DNA of 64,000 bases from Neptunicella plasticusilytica (GTDB taxonomy: Bacteria > Pseudomonadota > Gammaproteobacteria > Enterobacterales > Alteromonadaceae): positions 3,596,001 through 3,660,000 of the forward strand of contig NZ_CP150481.1 in NCBI RefSeq assembly GCF_047922965.1, in the 5' to 3' direction. The notes beneath the pieces were generated by a model. It did no database searches. It worked only from the letters and a program-made list of their open reading frames with translations, and was not told the origin of the DNA. The translations under genes and the position numbers were made by a program. This document shows, piece by piece, positions 1 through 6,796 of this stretch; positions within the stretch are counted from its first letter, which is position 1, and each line of letters starts with the position of its first letter.

Positions 1-488
1 CAGCGCCCCACCGCAGGATTGGCGGTAATACCGCTGGTACCGTCAGAGCCTCCGCAAATTGTGCCAATTACCAACTCACTGACATCCAGCCCAACTTGCT
101 GTACCGGGATTTGCTGTTGTAACGACTTTACCTTTTGAATACCGGCTTCAATCGATTTAATTGTGCCGCCGGTTTTCTGAATAACGATGATATCAGCCGG
201 TCTGCCCGCTTGTTGTGCCGCGGTAAATAATGCCTCGCGATTAAATCCTTCACAGCCCAGTGATAGCAACAACACAGCACCGACATTGGGGTGGCCGACA
301 AGCTGTTGCATTTGCTTGAGTGCATAATCATTGGGATAACAACCGGGAAAACCGATAAGGTGAACATCAGTATCATTGCAGCCATCGACAATTTTTCTGG
401 CAACATGGTGGGCACACTCGACCAGATAACACACCAGCGTGATATTGCGTATGCCTTTTCGCCCATCCGGTCTCAGATAACCCTTCAT
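1..488 (-). CDS. UxaA-type sugar-acid dehydratase, large domain (partial, cut by left edge)
   Basis: Reading leftward from an ATG at 488, the protein begins MKGYLRPDGRKGIRN and continues with GFPGCYPNDYA, LSLGCEGFN, QKTGGT and GTICGGSDGTSG. These are hallmark segments of the D-altronate/galactarate dehydratase (UxaA/GarD) large domain, including its metal- or cluster-binding Cys residues. Only the first 162 or so residues are present; the window edge cuts the rest. The start overlaps the stop of the upstream SAF-domain gene by one base (TGATG), so the two are translationally coupled halves of an enzyme that is often one chain. The upstream aldo/keto reductase and lactonase-like amidohydrolase, and the nearby fucosidase, suggest the substrate is L-fuconate rather than altronate. 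The family is clear; the substrate is inferred. Confidence 0.85.
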   Translation of the reverse strand, partial: MKGYLRPDGRKGIRNITLVCYLVECAHHVARKIVDGCNDTDVHLIGFPGCYPNDYALKQMQQLVGHPNVGAVLLLSLGCEGFNREALFTAAQQAGRPADIIVIQKTGGTIKSIEAGIQKVKSLQQQIPVQQVGLDVSELVIGTICGGSDGTSGITANPAVGR

Positions 489-811
489 CAGTTCGATTCC
501 TTATCAACATTGTTGTTCCTGCCGGTTCGGGTATGGCTGGCAATATAATCACTTTGCAAATTGGATAAATGTACATGTTCGCCTTTGGCGATATTCTGGC
601 TGGCCGAACCTATAGGGGCACCGTATTTGATGATTTTACTGCCCTTGTCCAGCGGCAGAATGGCGATCTTATGCCCCACATCAATATCCTGTTGCAGCGT
701 TATCCATTCGTTACCAATTTCTATCTGGCTGTCTCGGACAGAATAACGGCGACAAACCAGAATATTATCCAGCGGGTGAAGATGAACGAAGTGTGAAGTT
801 ACGTCAGTCAA
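488..811 (-). CDS. UxaA-type dehydratase, N-terminal SAF domain as a separate small gene
   Basis: A 107-residue protein read leftward, with segments HLHPLDNILVC, DVGHKIAILPLDKGSKIIKYG and IGSASQNIAKGEHVHLSNL. This is the typical SAF domain that forms the small N-terminal part of altronate/galactarate dehydratases. The start is taken as TTG at 811 because GGGAGG lies five bases upstream and the codon overlaps the stop of the amidohydrolase gene; no ATG fits the domain start. The long open frame upstream of this TTG is only the shadow of the amidohydrolase gene. It ends in a one-base overlap with the large-domain gene, so both probably assemble into one dehydratase in the cytoplasm. From memory, the Campylobacter jejuni fucose locus has the same split arrangement. 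Confidence 0.8.
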   Translation of the reverse strand: MTDVTSHFVHLHPLDNILVCRRYSVRDSQIEIGNEWITLQQDIDVGHKIAILPLDKGSKIIKYGAPIGSASQNIAKGEHVHLSNLQSDYIASHTRTGRNNNVDKESN

Positions 812-1670
812 TCTGACCTCCCGGCACCGAACGCGACAGGTAAATACGTTCGGCGTTATGCACAAAGATCTGTTCCGCCTGTTCAGAACTAAAACCGAGC
901 TGGCTGATAATATTAAGGCTGGCATCCAGCCATTGTCGGTAATCACAACGTTGGTTAACCACCGGCCAATCACTGCCCCAAAGTATCCGTTTCGGCCCGA
1001 AATGACGGCAGACAAATTCTACAATTGGCGTTATTTTATCGAGCTCAAAAGCATATTGTGACTGGCTGGCCAAGCCGGATAACTTCACTGTAACCTCGGG
1101 ATGTCGGGCCAATCTGGCCAATCCCTGCTGCCAACAGGTTAACGTTTCAGCATCCAGATCGGGTTTGCCACAATGATCAACAACAATGGATAATCCTGGA
1201 TAACACGAGGCTAACTCATCGATCACTTCCAGATGGCGTGGATAGATTAACGCGTCAAAAACCAGTTCTTGTTGCTGCATACAGGCAAATACCCGATGGA
1301 AGTCCGGATTAAGGATCCAGTCCGTTGCATCAATATCCTGTAGCATGGGCCGCAATCCAACCAACGCAGCATGCTTGCTTAAACGCTTAATATCATCAAC
1401 GACATCGGCAGATTCAAAATCAACCCAGCCCACCACACCAGCGACAAATTGCGAGTGACTGTCGGCAATATCGAGCAAGTATTCGGTTTCCGCCACAGTA
1501 TTGGTGGCCTGTACCAGAATACAGCGAGAAACCAGATGCTCGGCCATCACCTTTCTGGCCTGATCAATACTAAAGTTGCGATACAACACACCAGTATCCG
1601 GCGTCAGCCAGGCATAATCCCCGCGCTCGAGCATCCACACATGCAAATGACTATCAATAATGTTTAACAT
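804..1670 (-). CDS. Amidohydrolase-2 family lactonase, probable L-fuconolactonase
   Basis: A 288-residue TIM-barrel hydrolase of the amidohydrolase_2 family. The N-terminus carries the metal motif DSHLHVW (residues 6-12), followed by VVDHCGKPD in the middle and GSDWPVVN near the C-terminus, which supply the usual His and Asp ligands. Members of this family include L-fucono-1,5-lactonases and other sugar lactonases. It overlaps the upstream aldo/keto reductase by seven bases and the downstream SAF gene by eight bases, so the genes form one tightly coupled operon. Function as the lactonase that opens L-fuconolactone after fucose oxidation is inferred from this context. Another sugar lactone remains possible. 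No signal peptide is seen, so it is cytoplasmic. Confidence 0.8.
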   Translation of the reverse strand: MLNIIDSHLHVWMLERGDYAWLTPDTGVLYRNFSIDQARKVMAEHLVSRCILVQATNTVAETEYLLDIADSHSQFVAGVVGWVDFESADVVDDIKRLSKHAALVGLRPMLQDIDATDWILNPDFHRVFACMQQQELVFDALIYPRHLEVIDELASCYPGLSIVVDHCGKPDLDAETLTCWQQGLARLARHPEVTVKLSGLASQSQYAFELDKITPIVEFVCRHFGPKRILWGSDWPVVNQRCDYRQWLDASLNIISQLGFSSEQAEQIFVHNAERIYLSRSVPGGQID

Positions 1671-2707
1671 TGGGCAGTCAACGATTGGGGTACAGGTGAT
1701 AAAGGAGAGATAAGCTGTTGATCTTTCAGCACCTGCCAGAACGCTTGCGGGATCTCCGCATTATAATACTGCACAATTTGCTGGGCCTGTTCGAGACTGG
1801 CTATACCGGGTATGGCCGCACAAACAACCGGATGGGCCAGAACAAATTGCAAGGCTGCTGCCGCCAGTTGTACATCAAAAACCTCACAGACTGCCTGCAG
1901 TTGAGCTACTTTGCGCAAAACATTGTCCGGAGCAGGCTGGTAATTATAATAGCGGGTCGAGTGTTGTTTGCCTGACGCCAGAATCCCCGAATTAAAAATA
2001 CCTCCGGCGATAACAGAAATCCCGCGTTGCAGACATTCAGCAAACAGGTTGGTTAACGCCCCCTGTTCCAGCAATGTATAGCGGCCAGCCAATAAAAAAC
2101 AGTCAAAATCTGCCCAAAGCATCAACTCCATACAAATTTCAGTTTCATTGACCCCCAGCCCAATCGCCCGCACAGCGCCACGGTTTTTCAGTTCCTGCAG
2201 CGCGCGATAACCGCTATTTTTAAACTGTTTTAGATAGTACTGATGTTTGGCACCGTGCGTCTGACGACCAATATCATGCACCAGCAGAATATCGATTTTG
2301 TCAGTTTGAAGACGCTGCAGGCTGGCCTGATAGGACTGCATAATACCGTCGTAGCTATAGTCAAATTCGGCACTAAAGGGCTGTTCTGAACAAAAACCTT
2401 CTCGAGGACCTTGGTAGACAAAATCGTCAATAGGATGCAAAACCCGGCCAACTTTAGTGGATAACACGAAATCCCCGGCTATTTTGTCCAACGCGTTGCC
2501 CAGTCGTGATTCGCTTAGCCCAAAACCGTAATAAGGAGCGGTATCAAATAGCTGGAGTTGTTGAGCATGCAGATAATCGACAATCTGTTTTGCACTACTG
2601 TCGGTCATAGGTTGATAAAGATTGCCTAGCGACGCCCCGCCCAGTCCCAATTCGGTTACGACGACACCGGTATTGCCAACAATGCGTTTTTTGACGGGCC
2701 TGCTCAT
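1664..2707 (-). CDS. Aldo/keto reductase, probable L-fucose (D-threo-aldose) 1-dehydrogenase
   Basis: A 347-residue aldo/keto reductase. The catalytic tetrad is visible: D55 and Y60 in FDTAPYYG, K85 in LSTKVGR, and H144 in LLVHDIG. The length and the GLGGASLGNLY start match the D-threo-aldose 1-dehydrogenase/pyridoxal 4-dehydrogenase branch, which oxidises L-fucose to L-fuconolactone with NAD(P). It is the first gene of the leftward operon and is followed, with overlap, by a lactonase-like amidohydrolase and a split dehydratase. This order matches the oxidative L-fucose pathway. The divergent IclR regulator and the GH95 fucosidase support it. The exact aldose is inferred and D-arabinose or L-galactose could also be oxidised. 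Confidence 0.8.
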   Translation of the reverse strand: MSRPVKKRIVGNTGVVVTELGLGGASLGNLYQPMTDSSAKQIVDYLHAQQLQLFDTAPYYGFGLSESRLGNALDKIAGDFVLSTKVGRVLHPIDDFVYQGPREGFCSEQPFSAEFDYSYDGIMQSYQASLQRLQTDKIDILLVHDIGRQTHGAKHQYYLKQFKNSGYRALQELKNRGAVRAIGLGVNETEICMELMLWADFDCFLLAGRYTLLEQGALTNLFAECLQRGISVIAGGIFNSGILASGKQHSTRYYNYQPAPDNVLRKVAQLQAVCEVFDVQLAAAALQFVLAHPVVCAAIPGIASLEQAQQIVQYYNAEIPQAFWQVLKDQQLISPLSPVPQSLTAQC

Positions 2708-3035
2708 TTGAGAGTCTCACAGTTAAATGACTATCGTGTGGATGAATTTAGCAGTGCATTGTTCAGACACATAGACTTTTATATTTAAATTTAATTTCTA
2801 AATATAAAATTTAAAATAAAATATGTAAACAAGTTGTGATAAAATTATGCCAAATATTGATTAACAGCGAGTTATATCATGTCTTTCAGCGATTCATGAT
2901 GAAAATGCGGGTTAACTATGCCGCACTACAGCCAACAGGAAAGGCAAACTGACCAAAAATATAAAAATATATTTTGTTATTAAAATTCTCGCTTCAATTG
3001 CTATTCACCATCACATACAATCAGTGGAAGTTACT
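2708..3035. promoter_or_regulatory. Divergent AT-rich promoter region between the fucose operon and the IclR gene
   Basis: No credible gene lies here. The stretch is very AT-rich, particularly 2775-2850 and 2955-2990, and contains several overlapping AT dyads built from AAATTT and TATTTT. It must hold the promoters for the leftward fucose operon and the rightward IclR regulator, and probably the regulator's operators. ATTTTGTTATTAAA at 2971-2984 resembles ATTTTGTATTTAAT at 4084-4097 before the GH95 gene, but in such AT-rich DNA this is weak evidence. Confidence 0.45.
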
Positions 3036-3851
3036 ATGTTGTCAGCACAGGTAAAAATGAAACCCGCAAACAGCGCCTCGGCAGAGAACGAAAAAATATA
3101 CACGGCGCCCGCTCTCGAGAAAGGACTGGATATTCTGGAGCTGCTGGCTGATGAGTCAGAAGGTTTGAAGTTAAAGGATATTGCTGCCCGCCTGCAAAAG
3201 TCGGTTTCGGAAATATTCCGCATGGTTTCGGTGTTGGAGCGCCGCCAATATTTGACTCTGGATGACAATACAGACAAATACTCCTTGTCACTTAAGCTGT
3301 TCGAAGTGGCGCATCGGCATGTGCCAATTCAGAAACTGGTTAAGGCCGCGTCGCTAGAAATGGAGAACTTGACGAAAAAGATTGATCAATCCTGTCATCT
3401 TACCATTTGTGCAAAAAACAAAGTCATGGTGGTGGTGCAAAAAGACAGCCCGATGGACAAATTGATCACTATCAGGCTGGGAGCTTCAGCACCTCTGCTA
3501 AATTCCTGCTCCGGCCATATATTTATTGCTTTTTCATCCGAACAGAGGTCCCAAGAATTACTCAGTGAGCTGGAAGACGAAATCACCCAGGATGAACTGG
3601 ATAACCTGCTTAGCATCATACGGGGGCAGGGTTTTGAAAGAATGCTGAGTAAGCAGATACAAGGTGTCGAGGATATCGGTTTCCCGATCTACGACTACAA
3701 TAACGAACTAATCGCCTGTCTGGTCGTGCCTTACCTGCATTATATTGGCGACTTGAATTCAGTAAACATCAATACCGCTTTGCGCGAAATTGGCAAAACT
3801 GCCCGGCAAATCTCCTACAAATTAGGGGCCAGAACAAAGGATGAAAGTTAG
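3036..3851 (+). CDS. IclR-family transcriptional regulator of the fucose/xyloglucan locus
   Basis: A 271-residue regulator. Residues of the type APALEKGLDILELLADES followed by LKLKDIAARLQKSVSEIFRMVSVLERRQYL form the IclR winged helix-turn-helix. The C-terminal two thirds (SLEMENLTKK through LREIGKTARQ) is the IclR effector-binding domain. ATG at 3036 is chosen because GGAAG lies five bases upstream; an in-frame GTG at 3024 is less likely. It is divergent from the fucose catabolic operon and upstream of the GH95 fucosidase in the same direction. A sugar-acid or fucose-derived effector is plausible, as IclR proteins often control sugar-acid pathways. The effector cannot be read from the sequence. 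Confidence 0.88.
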   Translation: MLSAQVKMKPANSASAENEKIYTAPALEKGLDILELLADESEGLKLKDIAARLQKSVSEIFRMVSVLERRQYLTLDDNTDKYSLSLKLFEVAHRHVPIQKLVKAASLEMENLTKKIDQSCHLTICAKNKVMVVVQKDSPMDKLITIRLGASAPLLNSCSGHIFIAFSSEQRSQELLSELEDEITQDELDNLLSIIRGQGFERMLSKQIQGVEDIGFPIYDYNNELIACLVVPYLHYIGDLNSVNINTALREIGKTARQISYKLGARTKDES

Positions 3852-4190
3852 TTAAGCTGACGCTTTCAACATGTCAGGCAAGCTAGGCCTTTAATATTTA
3901 TATATGAAACAAACTTTAACTGCTTATTAACAAAGCTTATAGCAGGCTGTAACCTTGACGTCATCAAAGTCATTCAAAGCTGGCCAGAGCCCCACAGCAC
4001 CTCCTTTTGCGACCCACTTTACCCGCCAACTGACTGGCCGCATCGCTTTTGCCTCAAATCAGTCAATTTTTGCACTTTTGATTATTTTGTATTTAATACT
4101 TTATTTTAAATGTGAAATTTATGTTGATTAACAAATTAGCAACATCTACTATAAGGCCTATCAGATTAATCAAATCCAGGTCGCCGCTGC
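3852..4190. promoter_or_regulatory. Intergenic region upstream of the GH95 gene
   Basis: A 339-base gap without a convincing ORF. Its right half (about 4070-4140) is strongly AT-rich and should carry the GH95 promoter. No clear rho-independent terminator follows the IclR gene, so read-through into GH95 is possible. Confidence 0.4.
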
Positions 4191-6632
4191 ATGCTGACGC
4201 ACCAAATACAAAATTTGCCTGACAGGACGCGCCAATCGTTCCTGTGTCAACGCAACTTGTATTTATCCATTCCGCTGTTTTTGCTGACGTTGTTGTCAGC
4301 AGGATCAGTCCAAGCTACTTCTGACGATTTAACCCTGTGGTTTGATCACCCGGGGCAGAACTGGGAATCTGAATCTCTGCCTATAGGCAATGGCGCCTTG
4401 GGTGCAACCATTCAAGGCGGCATACAGCAAGACATCATCGAATTTAGTGAAAAGACCTTATGGACCGGCGGCCCAGGCTCGGTGGAAGGTTATGATTTCG
4501 GCTTACCTGACAAACAGGCTGGCTATCCGCAAAAATTCCGGGAAGTGCAAACTGCCCTGCTTGAACGTCGTAGTATCAAACCGGAAACAGTTGCCGCCAA
4601 GTTGGGTCGTAATCATCCCGGATATGGTAGTTTTCAGGCTTTCTCTGAAATCGTTTTAACTACCGATAATAAAGGGCTGGAGCAGATTAAAAACTATCGC
4701 CGAAGCCTGGATCTGACCTCTGCCACTGCCAGTGTGAGTTATATGCTGGATGGGGTGAATTATCAGCGCGATTATTTTGTCAGTTATCCCGATCAGGTTA
4801 TCGTCATCAAATTAAGCAGTGATCAACCGGGCAAAATCAGTTTTAGTGCGGACTTACGTACAGCGGATAATCGCAGCCAGCAAAAATCGATTAAAGACGC
4901 ACGCATTACCCTCAAAGGCGCGCTGAATGACAATCAGCTTAAATACGAAACTCAAATGCAGCTCGTGCAGCAAAACGGTACGCTAGACCTAAGCGACGAC
5001 AATCAGCTGCAAGTTAGCCAGGCGGACAGTGTCTGGCTGGTGGTATCAGCAGGCACCAACTATGCCAACCGCTACCCGCATTATCGTGGCGATGATCCAC
5101 ATCAAACAGTTTCAGAGCGGGTTAACAACGCGGTAACCACCGGTTATCAGCAATTGCTAAAGCGTCATCTTGAAGATTATCAATCGTTATTTGAGCGCGT
5201 CACGCTAAACCTTGATCAACAACCTTCGCCGCTTCCGACCGATACCTTGCTGGCCCAATATCGCAGCGACAAAAACACTGCGGCCACCGACAGAGCGCTG
5301 GAGCGTCTATATTTCCAGTATGCGCGTTACCTATTGATAAGTTCTTCCAGAAAGGGATCGTTACCGGCCAATTTGCAAGGCGCCTGGAATCATTACCAAC
5401 AAGCACCATGGAGCGCGGATTATCACGTCAATATTAACTTGCAGATGAATTACTGGTTGGCCGAAACCACTAATTTAAGCGAAACCACGTCACCATTGTT
5501 CGATTTTATCGATAGCCTGCAATCACCGGGAAAACTGGCGGCACAACGCATTTTTGGCGCCAACGGCTGGACCATGTTGCTGAATACCAATATCTGGGGG
5601 TTTTCCGGCCTCATAGCTTGGCCCACCGCCTTTTGGCAACCCGAAGCTGCCGCCTGGATCAGTCAGCACTATTATCAACACTATCTATTTACTGGCGATC
5701 AGGATTTCCTGCTTAAGCGCGCCTACCCGATTATGCGTGGCGCGGCACAATTCTGGCTGGATGTGCTGGTATGGGATAAGCAAATCGGCAAGTGGGTCGT
5801 GGCGCCCAGTTACTCTCCTGAACATGGTGATTTTAGCGTGGGAGCAGCCATGTCACAGCAAATCCTGTTAAATCTGTTCCGCACCACTTTGGATGCGGCG
5901 CAGCAAGCAGGCGATCTGCCCATGGTTGATAAACTTGCTGACAAACTTGCCGAACTGGATCCCGGATTACGCATTGGCTCCTGGGGCCAATTACAAGAGT
6001 GGCAGGATGATCTGGACGATCAAAAATCCACTCACCGGCATATATCCCATTTATTCGCCTTACATCCCTCTAACCAGATTTCACCATTAGAAACACCAGC
6101 ATTAGCCAATGCAGCCGTCAAAACACTCAACGCCCGCGGCGATGGCGGAACCGGCTGGAGCCAGGCATGGAAAATTAACTTCTGGGCACGCTTATTTGAT
6201 GGCAACCGAGCACATAAATTACTCGCCGAGTTACTCGATCATAATTCGCTGGATAATCTTTGGAGCAACCATCCTCCCTTCCAGATTGACGGCAACTTCG
6301 GCAGTGCTGCCGGAATTGCAGAAATGCTACTGCAGTCTCAAAACCACGAAATCCACCTGTTACCGGCCTTGCCAGAGGCTTGGCCTAAAGGCGCTGTATC
6401 CGGCCTTAAAGCGCGAGGCAATGTCACGGTGGATATCACCTGGCAGACGGGAAAGCTGGTTGAAGCAAAGGTACAACCTATGCAATCCGGGCAGCTAAGG
6501 GTCCGCAGCAACAGTTTTACTCAACATTCAAAAGTTACCACCGAGCAAGGCCAGCGCATTACTGCTCGACTGGAAGATGAGCTCATAACCTTTAAGGCCG
6601 AGGCAAACCAGCGCTATCGGATAACACGATGA
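4191..6632 (+). CDS. GH95 alpha-L-fucosidase, secreted
   Basis: An 813-residue glycoside hydrolase of family GH95. A hydrophobic signal segment near residues 23-43 ends at SVQA/TSDD, so it is probably periplasmic. LTLWFDHPGQNW, LPIGNGALGA and EKTLWTGGP are signature GH95 sequences. The catalytic set known from the family is present: N414 and N416 in HVNINLQMNYW, the acid E544 in SPEHGDF, and D700 in FQIDGNFG. GH95 enzymes are inverting fucosidases that remove alpha-1,2-linked L-fucose (or L-galactose) from glycans such as xyloglucan side chains. It stands before the TonB receptor and the GH35/GH31/GH3 enzymes. The released fucose would feed the oxidative operon on its left. Confidence 0.93.
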   Translation: MLTHQIQNLPDRTRQSFLCQRNLYLSIPLFLLTLLSAGSVQATSDDLTLWFDHPGQNWESESLPIGNGALGATIQGGIQQDIIEFSEKTLWTGGPGSVEGYDFGLPDKQAGYPQKFREVQTALLERRSIKPETVAAKLGRNHPGYGSFQAFSEIVLTTDNKGLEQIKNYRRSLDLTSATASVSYMLDGVNYQRDYFVSYPDQVIVIKLSSDQPGKISFSADLRTADNRSQQKSIKDARITLKGALNDNQLKYETQMQLVQQNGTLDLSDDNQLQVSQADSVWLVVSAGTNYANRYPHYRGDDPHQTVSERVNNAVTTGYQQLLKRHLEDYQSLFERVTLNLDQQPSPLPTDTLLAQYRSDKNTAATDRALERLYFQYARYLLISSSRKGSLPANLQGAWNHYQQAPWSADYHVNINLQMNYWLAETTNLSETTSPLFDFIDSLQSPGKLAAQRIFGANGWTMLLNTNIWGFSGLIAWPTAFWQPEAAAWISQHYYQHYLFTGDQDFLLKRAYPIMRGAAQFWLDVLVWDKQIGKWVVAPSYSPEHGDFSVGAAMSQQILLNLFRTTLDAAQQAGDLPMVDKLADKLAELDPGLRIGSWGQLQEWQDDLDDQKSTHRHISHLFALHPSNQISPLETPALANAAVKTLNARGDGGTGWSQAWKINFWARLFDGNRAHKLLAELLDHNSLDNLWSNHPPFQIDGNFGSAAGIAEMLLQSQNHEIHLLPALPEAWPKGAVSGLKARGNVTVDITWQTGKLVEAKVQPMQSGQLRVRSNSFTQHSKVTTEQGQRITARLEDELITFKAEANQRYRITR

Positions 6633-6729
6633 GATAGAGATAACAGGAGCCGCTGAGCCAGTTGCATTGCATCTCAGCTAGTCCTGCAGTTTGTTATTTT
6701 TGGGGTTGTTCCCGCTGATAACAACAAAA

Positions 6730-6747
6730 TGCTGAGTCATGTCAGCA
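6730..6747. promoter_or_regulatory. Inverted repeat TGCTGA-N6-TCAGCA upstream of the TonB receptor
   Basis: A perfect 6-bp inverted repeat with a 6-bp spacer, 50 bases before the receptor start. Its symmetry suits a dimeric regulator. No second copy with both arms intact was found before the halogenase or GH31 genes, so it is only a candidate operator. Confidence 0.3.
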
Positions 6748-6796
6748 CAATAAAAATGTGCATAAAACACAAATAATTAGAACTGGGAGCAACTAG

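Noticed and set aside
812..1015. In-frame open extension upstream of the SAF-domain gene
   Set aside because: It runs antisense-free but out of frame inside the amidohydrolase gene; the SAF domain begins after TTG 811, which has a clear GGGAGG, so the extension is a shadow.
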